Shown piece after piece: positions 41,201 to 56,056 of a DNA stretch of 64,000 nt. Each line of letters starts with the position of its first letter. Within the stretch, counting starts at the first letter, position 1. The stretch is from Triops longicaudatus (Eukaryota; Arthropoda; Branchiopoda; Notostraca; Triopsidae). A program made the position numbers and the translations under genes. Below the pieces are notes generated by a model that saw only the letters and a program-made list of their open reading frames with translations, was not told the DNA's origin and did not search any database. Location of the stretch: positions 1-64,000 of the forward strand of contig JAGQDJ010000135.1 of NCBI GenBank assembly GCA_022885665.1, read 5' to 3'.

Positions 41201-44200
41201 ATGGTGCATTCAATGCAAACGTTTGTTGTTGAGCATTTAAAAAGGAAGCATCTGTCGCCTCCTTTGGACTGGTGTGTGGCCTGTCTGGACTTTCTAAAGA
41301 GCCAGCATGAGTACCAATCTGTAAGTCAGAATCACGTGACTTTTTTTTGTATATAAATACAAATGACGTATTATCTATTGCAGATTTCTGAACAACAGCT
41401 AGCTCAGTTGGTTGAAGAGCAGTTACTCTTGACTAATTTCAGGGATCTCGGCTTGCATTGCTTACCGCCCGGTTTGGACAAGCAAAGATGCACTCGGTTG
41501 AACGGATACTACACTTTACAGGTTTAAATATCCTTTAATTCGTACGCTTTAAAGGAACGAAAAAATGTTTCCCTTACTTAGTGTTGCAATGCTCTTCTAT
41601 TTCTTGTAGGTAGAGGAGATGCGCGACATCGGCCGTCCGGCGTATGGTCAACTACAAAAGCTCCGCCAGCAAGAAAACGGCAATGCTGGTGTATCGTGCG
41701 AGGAAAAAATATCTGCCGCATGGGAACCCAAAGAAGGCCGCATCCTATTGCTCACTATGACGGATGGGACGCAAACTGTAAAAGGCATGGAATATAAACC
41801 CATCCCAGCTTTGTCCGTTTGTTTACCTCCGGGATTTAAAGTACGTCTGTTCTCCTTCTGGCTTGTTTTTCGTTTCATTTGACCTCTTTAACTTATTCAA
41901 AGTTACTTCTGTCTGCCTTGCTAGCTACAAATAAAAGGTCCTCTGGAGTGCCGGAAAGGCATGCTGCTTCTGCAGTCTCATCACTTGCACATCCTCGGGG
42001 GTGACGTAGAGACCATGAAGGTGCGCAATGCAGCGGAAAATGTATTAGCTCGAACCCTGTAAGAATTCACAGAATGCAGTCTATTTCCAAAGGCTCATTG
42101 TAATAGTCTCTTTTTTCGAATAGTCTAATCTCCAGTATTCTGAATCTATTCTTTGTCTTTATCGTGGTAGGGGGCTCATTGTCTATGTCCAACGCTTAGG
42201 TCGATAAAAGTCTTTTCTGATTAGGGGTTGGCCTGAAAACCCTTCTCCGTGTGATTCGCCTAAACTACTTCACGCCAAAGTGGAAGTTGCAGTGGAGCAA
42301 GAAGTCAAGCCAGAGTTGCCTCAGCGCGAATCGTCACCATGGAGGAGTAATTTAGCTGCAACAAATGACTTTGGCACTCAGCCCAAGTCAACCCACATAG
42401 GTCATCTGGCTGCATCACTCCGGACCACGGATCAAACAAGTCAAGCTCAAGCAGCACCATCCACATCGATTGAAAAGCAGGTTTGCTTAGACCCTTACTT
42501 TTTGTTCTAATTTTCCGCAAAACAGCGTCAGTGTCCCCTTTTGTTTTCCGTCCAATGCCGATTTCTGTGCCGCTTTTGGCTCCAATTTGCTACCACATCG
42601 AAATGCAGGATTTTCAGTAAAAACTTTTCTTTATTGTCAGGGCGCAGCGGAGGATTGGGATTTTATGGACAGCGATGATGACGTCTGCATCGCTGCGGTG
42701 GACGCTGCTGAACTCGGTTTGCAAGCAAATGGCCCGAACACATTGACGGTTGCCTCATCTTTCATGGAGCAGTCTGTCAACGGGCGAGTTGGTATTGATA
42801 AACGGGAGCAGTGTGACGTAAAGGGGTCGCAAGCAACTTTCAGGAACGTTGGGATCCAAAAAACTCCAAATTTTCCTGCCGGCTGCGGTAAAGAGTCGGT
42901 ATCGACCCGTCAGTCCTCGATACAAGCTTATTTTACGAAATCGAGTAGGGCGAAAGTATCACAGGACACCAAATTACTTTTCAATAGCAGTCATTCCCAT
43001 CCGCAGCTTCCTGGCTCGGCTGTCGCCGACTCTTCATTCAGTAACATGCAAAACACAAGACCGACACAACATCAATCTAGAGGCCTAACAAGCTCTCATT
43101 CATCATCGCGTTCTACCTCTCAGCACCCAATCCCGCAATTCCGCACCGCACCGCCAGTCATAGACCTGGATGATTATGATTGCTCATCGCTCCTCGACGA
43201 CGATCCTTTCGAAGAAGAGCTGCAAAGTGCACCCAAAAAGCCCCGCACTGGCTCTCATGACCTTCAGCCGAAAGAAGCTTCAAGTGCTTATTGTCACCGG
43301 AGTACAGGCGACCGTTCGAGAGGATCTTCTTCTGTAACAAACGAACATCAAATCCTCGTGCACGGCTCTTGTTCGTCGTCAAATCTCGAGAGTGTCACGG
43401 ATACAAAGAAAGCGTCGGTAACTAACGCGGCATTGCAGCCCTCGACAGCTCCTGAGCCAATCGCGTCACACCCTCTGGTCTGTATGCCGAGCAACCGTGA
43501 TATCGTTACGATATCGCCTATGATAGTTGACACTCCAGGAAGTTTGTCATTGTCTTCCGCTCGTTTGCCTTTCCAATATCTGAAAGCTTTGCTACGTGAG
43601 CCGCCTTACGTAGGGATGCAAGCCTGCGTCAAAGCTATCGTAACAACACTACTATCTCCATTGACAATTAAAGATGGACAGTGGCAACTCCTCGCCAAAA
43701 TCAACGACGGCTCCGCATCGCTGGATGTAGCGTTCGCCCATCAGGTAATTAATCTTGTTTCAGTGTCGCGTCGCAAGCTGGCACCCGTAAAATTTACTAG
43801 ATTCCCGGTCGTTCCAATCCCGGTAATCTTTTAGCTCTGTAAATTCTTTGATAGCCACGGCGAGGCAACTAATGTGTGGAATAATTAATGAATACAATAG
43901 CTGTTCCAAGTTCTCGGGTGGCATCAAAAGTCATAAAAAAAGAAGAAACCTGGAGGTTTATTCGTAAGAGTCATTAATATGCAAGCTCACTGCCTAACAA
44001 AACAGCGGAGATTCATCACTACCCTTTTCTTTCCGTTTCATCCTTTCTTTTCTCCTTTTGATTAGATAGTAGAGAAACTCGTCGGCTTCAAGCCAAGCGA
44101 CGCCAAACAATTAGCCCGGAGCTCAGATGTGGTAAATCGGAAGAAAGTCGTTGAGGTCTGAATCCTCATACATCACTCAAAGATTAGAAGGCTTTTTAGT

Positions 44201-44389
44201 GATTGGGTTGTTTTCTTTTTCTCGCCCGTTTTTAAATAGGCCACAACGAAAGCGAGCCGCAAAATAATGCATTTGTCTTGCTTGCTGCACCTTGAATGGA
44301 CCTTGGCAACTGCAACGGGAAGTCTTTTGCCAGTCATAACGCGCATGGATGACCTAACGGAAACGCATTGGAATGACCTCAACTTCTGA
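41201..44389 (+). CDS. RMI1: RecQ-mediated genome instability protein 1
   Basis: Subunit of the BLM-topoisomerase III alpha-RMI dissolvasome that resolves double Holliday junctions without crossover. Eight exons: 41201-41320, 41384-41521, 41610-41840, 41925-42058, 42225-42480, 42641-43744, 44066-44155, 44240-44389. They total 2223 nt, 740 aa. The N-terminal helical region and OB1 fold match the family: LPPLDW-type helix (HLSPPLDWCVACLDFLK), LLLTNFRDLG, LNGYYTLQ, ILLLTMTDGTQTVKGMEY and HILGGDVETM. A long disordered middle, rich in Ser and Gln, lies in the sixth exon. OB2 begins at PFQYLKALLREPPYVGM with WQLLAKINDGSASLDV and ends in exon 8. The start at 41201 aligns with the usual N-terminus; an upstream AG suggests a 5' UTR intron. 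The donor after exon 7 (GAG|GTCTGA) is weak. A polyadenylation signal is at 44561. Confidence 0.93.
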
Positions 44390-44560
44390 GAGAGCACTAA
44401 AGTAAACTAATTCTCCATTATGTATCAACCTAAGAGGAAGTGGAAAGACTACACTAATCGTTGATGCTCAGAAGCCGAGTGGCAAATAGCTCACGTGTAG
44501 CTGAACTTCTTGAACACCCTCCCCGTTTTATAACTTTGCTGCGTGATAAATGCGTTTGCC

Positions 44561-44566
44561 AATAAA
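44561..44566 (+). terminator. RMI1: polyadenylation signal AATAAA
   Basis: Canonical hexamer about 170 bases after the RMI1 stop codon. Confidence 0.55.
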
Positions 44567-47500
44567 ACAATATTTTACTACTTTGCTACTTGACTAACCA
44601 GTTATTCTTCGTCCACAGAGAAAGTTCGAATGTTTAGTTTATCATTCACTGTGGTGCACACGATGAAACAAATTGCTTCACGTACACTTAGAAATCATTG
44701 TTTGCGGCACGGAAGAATTGCGTTTCACTGATACAGGCTATTCCGTGTCGTTCTGCACTCTTTTTTTACCTTTGGCGTAACCAGATAGCTTCCCAGTGTT
44801 TTCTGATATGTAAGAAAATCTTCAAAGAATTGGTTTCCTTCAAAGGCTGTCAAAGCTTCTGCTTAGAAACCATAACAGAAAGAAATAAGACGGCAGACTT
44901 GATTTTAGACATACAAATATTCGCTGAGAAAGAAAAAACAAGAAAATTTTGCCATAATGATAGATTGTGTCCTTAAAAGAAATAGTCGACCCAAAGACTT
45001 TGAAAAACTATTGAAAACAAATTTAAAAGTTTTATAATTCATATAAAATTCCAGTACGCACATTCGCAAAGATCACGTTCTAAACAATAATATAAGTAAT
45101 AACCTGATGTTACTTAGTACAAAAACCATACAAAAATTGTGTGCAAGCTAACTGTGGCGATAGAAACAACTACAAAGAAATTGTTTCAATTCAATATTCA
45201 TTAGTACCGTAAAAAGATAGTTGAGTATTTATTAATCAGTATTGTACGAAGTAACACAATTAAGGCATCGCGTGCCGGCTCCCCATAAAACCGAGTATTA
45301 GCACAAACTCACAGATTTCTTTTTAGCTTAAAAATAAGCACTCACATCGTAATATCCCAGTGAACATGATATTTACAAGCAAAGTACTTACTAAAACGAA
45401 TTCGCATAGAGCTTCTCGAAATCCACAATCCAGCCCATTACTGCGAAGATGTAACACCCACTCTGCAAGCTTCTGGTCTGTAAAAGAGCACTCTGTGCTA
45501 TTATGCCTTTTTCTCTTCCATTTACTGTCGAATTACATGCATACTTAATCTGTAAACTCCAGTCTTTTGATACCGCTCCATCACGGATGTCAAAATCTCG
45601 GAAAGGCTTGTTTTCTAGCCTGGTATAGAAGCTCTTGCATTAATAAATCAACATTTAATTCGTAAGACACTAAGCTGACAGGTAACTTTTTATTGAACAT
45701 TTTATTATTTTTACTTTATCTTTATCTTTTACTTTATCTAAGTCTACTTCAGGAGGAACAGTTCGTTAAACGAAATGAAGTCATTCCGTAAGTCAAGTTC
45801 GGACCGGTAATTAAGCCGCTGTCTTCTTGACTAGACAATATTAAAGGTGTTCAGTTTTCCCTGCTAATTGTGTAGCCATAAGCTATTATCGTCGCTCGTT
45901 GACGTGTAGAATACCCTAATCTGTCTCCCCTTTTTAGACACGGCAGCAAAAAAGGAGACGTGTAAGCCCTATTCAAAAAGAGACAACTACTTAGGACGAG
46001 AGCAAAGGTTCTTGGCCAATCTTGCACACCCTCCAATGCCAAAACATCCAAATAGGCTCAAAAATCAATGTTTTCTATTGCTCAACGAAGCTAGAGGAAA
46101 GGGAGAAGAGCTGAGGCTACCTAGGAAAAAAGTACAGATGCAGACAAGAGCTTGAAGCGGACACGTTGACTCAGAAGGGAGCAAAATTATGCGCAGAAAC
46201 TGCATAAATGCCCCTAGTCAGGAAAAATGAAAAGGAGGAAGAGAAGCAGGCATATTTATTGCGTATTTTCCCTTAATTCTAATTAATACACGAGGGAAAG
46301 AACATCCGTCGTACACACAAGAGAAAAATCTGCTTCTTTAGTTTAACCTACCTTTTTTCTCCCAAAGATCGCCGTACAGCCTCCTCCGCGTCACTCGCTT
46401 GTGGTATCGATTCCACTTTCTCCTTTTGCTCTCAGAGAAAGATCTGCTGGGGTTCTATGTTGCTCTTAGCCGCTGGTGCTGCTGTTACTACCCGGGTCCT
46501 TGATAAAAGCGTGTAGAATCGGGATGCTTGAAGATGCAAGTGAGGGTCTATCTTAGCGGCAGTTTTCTAACCCGAGACGGATAAAGGATGACAAAAGGGG
46601 GAAAAATCGAAACAAAAACGCCAGCAACAGAGAAGGCGACGAAGCCAGAGAGGTGCAATGGGCGCCAGTCGAGCCAAAGGACATTAGCACTCCACAGCCG
46701 CATCTTTGCCTTATTCCTATAAGGTCCTCGATCTGCTGCGGGACAACGGCAGCCGCCGACCGTTTGGCTGGTGTTTTTAGTTCTTAACCTATACTGCCCT
46801 TCGCAGCTGCCCAAGCAGACACGTCTGTACAGTATGTCCCCTGTGAGAAATATTGCAATTTTTGAAGCGGGCACGATGGAGTTTTTTCCCCTGTTTTAGA
46901 CCTTTAACTTTTCTTCTTTTCACAAAGCCATTTACGAAGCGTGGCATTTACTACTCTTAGGAAAAAATCCCTCCTAGCTTCCAGAGGCTGTAAAGGGCTT
47001 AAGAGAGTGTGCAACTAGACGTGAGAGATTTTCTTATTAAGAGAGTTCAGTTGCTACATAGTTAAACAGGTGCGTGCAGTTTAAGCAAATTAGCACAAAG
47101 TTTCGAATTGCCAGCGTATTCGTTTGATCCTGTGTACGAGTAAAGAAGTCATAAAGGGTTCTGTTCGCAGAAAATTAACTTTATTTTCGTGATAGCAGAT
47201 TACTTGTTCCCAAAGGTCGCTGCGAGATAGCTTATGGAACATTTTCCCACTATTACTTTTTGAACCATTACTGTTCTTGTAGATGTGTAAAACAGACTTG
47301 TTTCCTTAATTGGTTTAAGGAAAAGGATAACGACCTCGTGCATTTAGGTACATTTTCTTAGGATAAATTAACACTCCTGCTGCGGATATTCTTCAACACG
47401 ATGTATCCGAAGGCTGCAGTAGCGTTCAGCGTCTAGTTCTTCAAACAGTAGACTTTTATTTTTATCTTTGATATGGAACTTCCAAATCTAACGGTAAAAA

Positions 47501-50500
47501 ATGTCGAAATCTCATTAACTCGAAGAAGTGAGCAACAACACAGTTATTAAGATTCAGTTTATTGGCCAAGTTTGCCTTCGTTAGCTTTTGATGCGTACTA
47601 GATAGTTTATTGCAAGAACAGAGCAGATGAGACAAAACTAACATCGTAGCTTCTCGAAATGAGAAAACTGATGAACGGAGCGTTGAGGATTTAAGTCCAA
47701 GCAAATTTTAAATGTAGACATAAATCTTTAAGAACGAAATGTATATAAATATTCCGATGAGTATAATGTCAGTAACGAAATTGCAAGCACACAAGTCCCT
47801 GTCTAAAGGATAGGTATAGTTAAAAAAGAAAGTTATGAGTCGAAAACCACTTTTTTTCATTGATAAAGAAGTGGAATAAAATCGTCGTGCACGTTGCTGG
47901 TCATACAGAAAAAGAAAAGTTCGTGGAGTCCTTACATATTAGCGGAACTCTTCGAAATCAATACAGAAAGTTATCTAAAATTTTTATGAGGTGACAGAAA
48001 GGGATTTCCAATATCTTTACAAAGAAGACGTTTGTGGCCATGACTAGCACTTTCTTACTGGTGGTACTTTGTCGAAAGAGAAGGACTTGCGGGTCTTTTT
48101 CTTTAAATAGAAGAAAAAGTGCAATCCAAACCCAAAAGTAAACGCTAAAGTCGTGGTATTCAAGAAAATATAAAAAGTTTTAACTCAGGGTGCACGTATT
48201 CGTACCCTTTCAAGTGACAGGACGCTACTAAGTGGAAAACATAGCGGTCCTGGTTTAATTGACGAAAAACTAGGTATAGTTTTCATTTAAAGGATTTCCT
48301 ATTCCGTTCGTTGTCACTCAGAATTCTCTCGACTGGTGTCATCAGTAGTAATTAAATTTTTAAAGTTTTTAGCTATATTCATGAATTTTGCTAAAAACAT
48401 ATAACACCGAATTGAATATTCTTATCATAGCATCATGTTGAAATAACACCGCTCATCTGTTTCCTATTAGCGTCAATCCTGCTACAGTTTAATGCAGGAA
48501 TCATTCGCAAAGACTGGCAACGAAAAGTTTTTAAATAATTTATGCTTCCTTCTATGTCTGAACCGTATAATGTGGAAAAAAAGAAAAAAATCTGGAACAA
48601 CGCTCGTCTTACTCCAAGCCTGGCAATTCTGGGCAACGAACTTGCGTGCTGCAAAATGTGCATCGCCAAAGTGCACGTAGAATAATTCATTTCCTTTCCT
48701 TACTAGATTTGTTCTCTTCCCTTTTCATGACCTTGCAGCACAATAAGTCGGAACGTGTAGGAAAGAGCAATGCCTACGCTATTGCTGCAGCAATAAATGC
48801 TGCAGTAAACTATACCAGGGGAGAATATACCACGCGACGAATGTTCTTGAAGTGCTACCAATCCACTAAAAGTATTAACATTCAAATAGCTGGAGTCAGC
48901 AAAAAATTTAACAGCCGCAATAGAATTTTTCATGCAACGCTGTCTGACGGTTATTTTAGATATATTTACATAAAACTGAAGTTGTGACCTTAGAAATGTG
49001 TCAGCAATGTTGAAAGGATTGCAACAAAGCGAATAGGATTACAACAATCTTACAGCAAAATGATGACGATGCAGAAACGTGCATTAGAGAAATGACCCCC
49101 ACCACCTATTTTCCCCGTTTTTATCTTGTAATTTTCCTGCCTTACGCTTTACCATCCCCGTCTCGTATAGTCTGCTTGAAAAAGCCACTTTATTACTTCT
49201 GGGCAGCAATCTTCAACCTAAAAGTTCGACATTTTCATTAGAAAATTGCTGGAGTTGACCATAAAAGAGTGCTTACAAAAAACTCCCTGGAAAATTTGCG
49301 AAGGTTAAATAGCTACGAGAATCATAGTATAGTTTGGGCACATTTTCAAAAGATTGCTCAGTTTTATTTCTCGGGCACAGGAAGTTGAAAACCGTTTACA
49401 AAGAAACAGAAGGAAAATACCACATTTTCAATCCTCTCTAGCGGCATGTTTCCATCTCCGCCCAAAGGTCAAGGTGTGCACGCTTCGGGGTTTCCATTTC
49501 TCTGTATTTGCTCCGTTTACACGAGACGCCATCAAAAGAGACGTTCATAAAGAACTCCCTTGAAGGTGCTGGGGGCATGCTTGTCTTACTTTGGGCGCGT
49601 TTTCGGTAAAGACATCGAGGCCTTAACATATCATATCTCACCCAAGTCTTCCCTGGCTTTCTCCTCCGAAATGTACGTACTCTTGAGCCCCTTCAACCAA
49701 GAGGAAGTCCAACAATATTGATCAAAAAGGAAGGGAAGTCTCCAGTGTTATGGCTTTCTGTGGCACCCTCCTATGCTCCCTGCGTCTTTTTGTTCACTTT
49801 CCCCTGTATGGTAATACCCGGGCGCAGCTTTTTGTACAACTTGTCCCAGTATCACTACCCCGCCGGGCAAATGTTCCTTCTTTTCCTTTTATCTTTTTTT
49901 ACGCGAATCCGTTACCACAAATGGTCTCAATGTTTCAGAACGCGAAAGTTTCTAGGCAACTTCAGCAAAATTTTTGTTCCTGGAGGACGAACTAAACTTG
50001 GATTTTCTGGCCAACGACCGCAGTGGAAAAGGGGGAGGGCGAGCTTTTGGCAAAGGCATCGATCTACGTGTAGATGCAGGAGAACTGCCATTTTCCACCT
50101 GTACTTAACTGAACCGTGTTGCATTAAGGGAGCTATTTTTCACCACACTCCCTCTAAAGCGAGAGCTTATCCCAACCTCCGCGGATTCCTCTGCAGCATT
50201 GTGGAGCAATTAGCGCATCAGGCGGGTCGAAATACGCCGTTAGTCAGTACTAACCTTTGGAGAATTGGAGGGAAATCTAAAGGCCAAGGCCGCACGAAGA
50301 CCCCAGAACTTTGCCTATCGAGAGTCAAGAAGCCGTACACTTGCATGTCTATATTGTACGAACTTGACGGTCTTCAGTTTCCTTCTTGCTAAACCGAAAA
50401 ATATAAATTTTCAATTTGCCATGAAAAGAGGCGATCATAGAACTTGTTTGCTTGCTAATGAATACCGTGTAGTGTGAATGTATTTTTTTTTTTTTTTTCG

Positions 50501-53500
50501 TTGCTATACCCTTTCTCTGTGCTATTGAGGCCACCGAGGCCTTTTTTTGCAGTCTTATCGTATAACCTCGGTTTCTCATATTCTGGCATTCAGGAGCTTT
50601 ATTGATTAACGATTTAGTCCTTGTTTCCAAGTTTATCAGTAACCCATATTGCAAACGGTAGACTCGGACGGACCCAATGCTTCCAGGTCCCACTGATGAA
50701 AATTTCGTTGTAATGAAATTGGAGGAAAGAAAGCTGTTCCAGTTAGACAAGATAAAGAGCGAAAAACAACGGTGAAAATTCATTCTACTACTTGTAAATG
50801 GTTCGAATTAAATCGAGCCGATTGGGTTAATTTGGTAGAGTAATATAGAGAGAAAAGTTATTATGTAAAAGGGCTGTTGCAAGAAAATTTGAAGGGAAAA
50901 GGAGCTGTACCAGATAAACAGCACCTTTAAGTACACAAGGAAAGCGACAATTGAACGTTAGCGAACTAATCTGAAATGCTAACAACCAAGTAAAGCGGAA
51001 AAGTAGCTCTGTACTCTTAAAAGCAATCTAGAACTTCGACAGTAATGGGCTCGCCTACAGAAGTGACAAGAAGATAGCGTCTTTCGTTAAACTGAAGCGT
51101 GCAACTGTGCGATAGATGACGCCTTGCGTGGAATTGTTTTAAAGGAAGGATTTAGCTTACACAATTTTACTATTAAACACCCTTTTTAAAAAAATCTGAG
51201 TTTCTGGTCTTAGAAAAAATAAGGCAAAACACGAGTTTCCCCTCGAAACGGGCACGAAACGTTCACATGCATACGGCTTTTTCAAAAGTATGGTTTACAG
51301 TTTCAGTCTGTTTACGTTTACTTTCTGGTTCGTGAACTATTGCAGTGAATGTTGCGGGTTCATTAGTTTTTTTTATCGTAACATTTCGTTGACTTTCTGT
51401 GCGTACTGAACAATAAGCTGAACTTTCACTGTCGAACTACTTCACTACAATTTTTTACCATGTTGGAAAAATAGCCTAGGTAAATTCTGTCATAACTGGC
51501 TTTGTTACTTTTTTTACTACCTCCTAGATTTTCAGTCTGAAGCTAGATCTACGTAACTCCCAATGGTCTTCATGCTCTTAATCATCAACGGAAAAGAAAT
51601 ATATGAGAATATTTTGTGTAAGAAATGTGAGAGGTAAACTCCAACTTTGGATAACTACACGAATCCGTGAACTTGATTAAACCCAGCAAACTGGAAGTTT
51701 TGCAACAAGTTTGCATTGTTAGTACTGAAAGTCCTTAATTAAAAAGGTAAAATTTACCATGTTTGCAGCTGCATTTCATTTTGAAGATCATAAAGAGTCC
51801 TTTGTTTAGACAGTTGTTTGCGTTCAAGTAAGAAAAATAGCCGACGTGGTGAACGGAAGGGTTTTGAACGCTACCTGGACCATAAAACTGGGTACACTAC
51901 CTTGAAAAACGGCTGCGTGGGACCGAAATGGGTGTCCCCGTTCTTCAATAGAATCCGATTTATAGCCTTGTCATGCTGGCTGGACTACGGTTATGATTTC
52001 TCTAACACATTCCCCCAATCTTGATAAAGGCGATATGTTTTCCCTGGAAAATGTTCTATCTTATAAACTAAGCACATAATTCTAGGTTTAATGTCGTGGA
52101 AGAATGGACCAATAATAAAAACCCTTCGATTATTCCAGCTTGCTAAACGAATTACAGAAGACATGTTTTCTTTTTGCTTTGCCTTCTTGGATCCATGTGT
52201 GTCCACGGTTCTTCACAGCCTTTGACAGACTCCAGAATTCGGAATTTAGAATACGACCGAGACAAGTGCTTCTTGTAGCGGGGGGGTCTAGACTCTGCGG
52301 AATGCAAGCACGGACAGTTTTCATTTTTTCCCCCGCCCGTCCTTCTCTCTAGTTTCTGTGACATCACTCGAGCGTCGTATGTCGCTTGCGCGCCGTAAAA
52401 GAGCCTCGCCGTCCCTCCGCGAGCTTTCACCGACCCAAGCCCAGTGCCCGCATGAATAGTACTTCGTGGAGAAGATTCAGCATAGCAGGAGTCCAGCTCT
52501 TGCTGCGATATCCGAGGGAGTTTCTATGCAAGTCCTATGGAATGTTCCATAAATCCTGAAAGTGCATAACCGAAGCTGCAACACTGGCCTTACTTGTCGT
52601 GTCGTCAAGCTTGGTTATCCTGTGAGTTACAAATATGCCCAAAGGCAGTTGCGGAATTCTGGTTTGCTCAATTACAACATGGCCAATACGTGCAATTGTG
52701 ATGCCGGTTGAGCTGTAAACGGTACGCAGTTCCAGTCGCCAGTTTTTAGAATAAACCAAAGAAGGAAAATTAGCGCATAAAAGCTTCAACCGGGGGAATT
52801 TTTGACCCAGTGGCAGTGCCAAGTGTGAAGTTAATTTTTGAGGCTACTTTGAATGAAGCTTGAACTTGGGAGCAATATGGATCCCTGGCGAAAAGGATTA
52901 ATGACACTACTGGGTTGCTTGCTAACGCTATTGCTTCCGCAGAAATTCGTTACCAAGGTTGGGGCCACTGGAAGGTAACTAACAAGACTTCATGTACGAG
53001 TACTGGCATGTCTCAGAAATATTAGAACACCTAGTCTCCCCTCCCCTAAGTCTTCCTGGCTCGCATGAGTTACAGTGGGGGCCAATTAATATACCGTACA
53101 GTGTGTCATACAAGAAGCTACGGCTTTTATGACTGAAATATGGCCCCGTAAGACATACAGCTCTTGTGCCACATATTTTACCAAGTTTAAGAATTTATCC
53201 TTTGAATAACAAGTTTATCTCTCAGAAGTAACTTTGACGTACGATAGTAAGTAATTCTGGAACACAACAAGCTTCTCACCGTAGTTTTAGATATATGACA
53301 ATCACCGTGCCATTTTCCCCAAGTATATTCCACGTTAGATATTTCATGGAAAAGAAAGATTTGCAAATCCAAAATTACTGGCATTTCCGAAACGCGTATT
53401 GAACGAGTGAAGTGTAGCCATAATAACACTTTGCTAGAAACAATTTAATAGAAGACGCAAATTATTGTTATCGAACTTTTTGTCTTGTTATATTTTTAAT

Positions 53501-55214
53501 TTTATAATATTTCTATGTGTTAACATTGTAGTTTTACTTCGCTCCACGCGCTAGACTTAGCTTTCTTACTTGAAAGTTATGCTTGATTTTAGTATTAAAA
53601 TCCCATTAGCTTTAATACAATCACTTAAAAAAACGGAGAATACCTTTTAGCTCAGAACTTTGGACCACAAGTTGCCTGAAGCAATGTCAGAATCGTAGCT
53701 TCCCGCTCTGTTGTGTAGATCATTGAGTTTTAACGCTGGCAGCAGCGTTTAAGAATTGGTGAATCGCAACACGACTGTAAAGTAACTTGAAAGAAATCAC
53801 AAGGAACTCAAGCGTAAATAATTTTTAGATCTGATGAGAAAACACGCAGTGTAAAGCTTTTTCTCGCACACGGACCGAGATAGATTTGTCAGTAATTATT
53901 TTTTTTTTCTGTCAGTGTTTCTTGGAAAAGTACGGAAACGGTAGGCTATGTGGAATACTTCCTATTAATTTTTCATTATAAGTAGAAAGGTTTCAAACTG
54001 AAATACGAAAATTATTTATTCTTGCTTTGAATAAAATAAATAAAAATTATTTATTTCTATTATTTCTGATTTATGTTTAAAATTCACAAATGGCTTGCAA
54101 GCAGAAATGTTTCTGGTCTAAGTTCAATTTGTACGCACAAGATCAATATATAAACGTGATAAAAATCTGCGAAAGCGCTTGCGGTGGTCAAATCTAAGGG
54201 TATAATTATTTTTCGTGTGTAGTAGGCGTACTGGAAATGCCGATTATAGTTTTCACACGGGCTGCCATAAATGTGTCCTATTTAAAAATGCTGAAGAGTT
54301 GTTTCCATCCAACTTGGCAGTTGTCTATCTCTTGCCTTGAACATCGTTTCTTTCTGAGCCGTTGGGGGATGCGAAGTAATATGTAGTGTCTGACTGAAAT
54401 TGCAAGTCTTGGCATTTCTTTACCAATGGGTTAAAGGAGGCTTCCCGACGGCAGTGGTAGCGAGGGCGAAGTTTTTACGACTTAAGCCAGGTTTTTCTTT
54501 TGTCTCGTTGTCTCCGAAGAAAACGAGAAGGGAGAAAGCAGGCGATAAATGGCAGTTCATCTTCATAAAACAGGAAACGAATTCCTCTGGCTCATTCTGT
54601 TCAAATCAAAGCTGCGTTATTTCCTCTCTTACGACAGACTCCTACATGCGGAAGCCCCCTCTGATGACCTCGTTTATCGATTGGCTTTGCAGTCTTCGTT
54701 GTATAGACAAAAGTAGTTAGACGGGAAGCCGAATAAGAACCAAACCATACAATGTCTTTCACCTTTACCTCAGTGGCAATGACCAGTGCAGCAAAATGTT
54801 CTCAGAACACGTTATGTATGCGAAACAAACGAATAAATGGTATTTTGGTGTTGGTACAAGTCTGATAAAATGGCATAAAATAACTTCTAAGGATGAAAAT
54901 GCCAAAGTTTTCATTGTATAGGGAAGCTACAGTTATGAAGCGAGCGTCTTTGCACTTTGAGTCTGTAAAGCTCATAGTGACAAATTTGCGTCCAAGGAGA
55001 GTAAACTTTATAACCTAGTTGTGTACTAGTGTAATGCGGATAACGAGCCATGAAACTCGTTAAGAAGTTCTGTCAGGTATTCTTAATAAAGGATGAATGG
55101 CAAGATATAGCTAATAGCTTAGGAAAAGTGGTTGATCGTTCAGATGCTTGGCTTTTCGGCCAATAAGCAAAAGAAAACAAAGCTGACGAAGGGTTTTCAG
55201 TTTAGTTTTCTTTA

Positions 55215-55228
55215 GGGGGGGGGGGGGG
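55215..55228 (+). repeat. 14-base poly(G) run
   Basis: Uninterrupted G homopolymer in AT-rich DNA; its length is likely unreliable in assembly. Confidence 0.85.
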
Positions 55229-55869
55229 ATTTGTGCTCGAAAGATAATCTGGAACGGAATTTAACAGGATACTTAGTTAAGCTTGTGGGTTCGTTCCGGT
55301 TGGCTGCTAGGGGTCACTTTAGAAAGTGAACGCCAAACTTTCAGGGGAATAACTAAGTGACAAGCTTTCCTTTGGGTTTCCTCTTCGGCGTTTCTTTTCC
55401 CTATTACTGTGTGCGGGGCAAACTTGACATTGTCGAGCTCATTGAAAGTAGAGACCGCCGTGTAAACAAACGGTAGGGTGCAGGGAAAATATTTGCCTGG
55501 CTGTTCTTATTCTTACAAGCAACAAGATTAAAAAGAGCAGAATATTGTCCTTTCATGACAGCAGCGTGCGACGCGGTTATTGATTTGAATCAGCGATGGC
55601 AAAAGGATGGATACGGGGGATTCTGAGAATAGGCCAGAGAAAACATTGGTGAATATTTTATCGTTGAGTAAAACAAGCCACGATGAATATGTGTATTTGG
55701 AAAAGCATTGCAATAAAGGAATCAGTGAGAGTAAAAGCTCTAAGAGATAAAAGTAAATGATCCGAGTGGCATTACAGGCCTCTTCTGAGGAGGAAGCAAA
55801 AGTAAACTTTATTTTGCAGGGAAGTTAAATTTCTATTTGTGCGTGAGCTCTACCGTGAAGCGATAAATA

Positions 55870-56022
55870 TGTATATATATATATATATATATANNNNNNN
55901 NNNNNNNNNNNNNNNNNNNNNNNNNNNNNNNNNNNNNNNNNNNNNNNNNNNNNNNNNNNNNNNNNNNNNNNNNNNNNNNNNNNNNNNNNNNNNNNNNNNN
56001 NNNNNNNNNNNNNNNNNNNNNN

Positions 56023-56054
<32 letters not shown>
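55870..56054. repeat. AT dinucleotide microsatellite with a 129-base assembly gap
   Basis: Alternating TA runs flank Ns at 55894-56022. The gap has AT repeat on both sides, so the assembler failed within one long microsatellite; the true length is unknown. Confidence 0.95.

Positions 56055-56056
<2 letters not shown>

Noticed and set aside
46548..46874. 108-codon minus-strand frame with Cys pairs
   Set aside because: No homology recognised and no neighbouring exons; probably reflects the local less AT-rich patch.
48646..48987. 113-codon plus-strand frame
   Set aside because: AT-rich, no motif, no promoter or splice evidence.
49718..50392. 224-codon open frame on the plus strand
   Set aside because: Starts with TTG, has no ATG-based start near its beginning, no recognisable motif and no splice partners. 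It lies in a less AT-rich patch where long chance frames are more likely.
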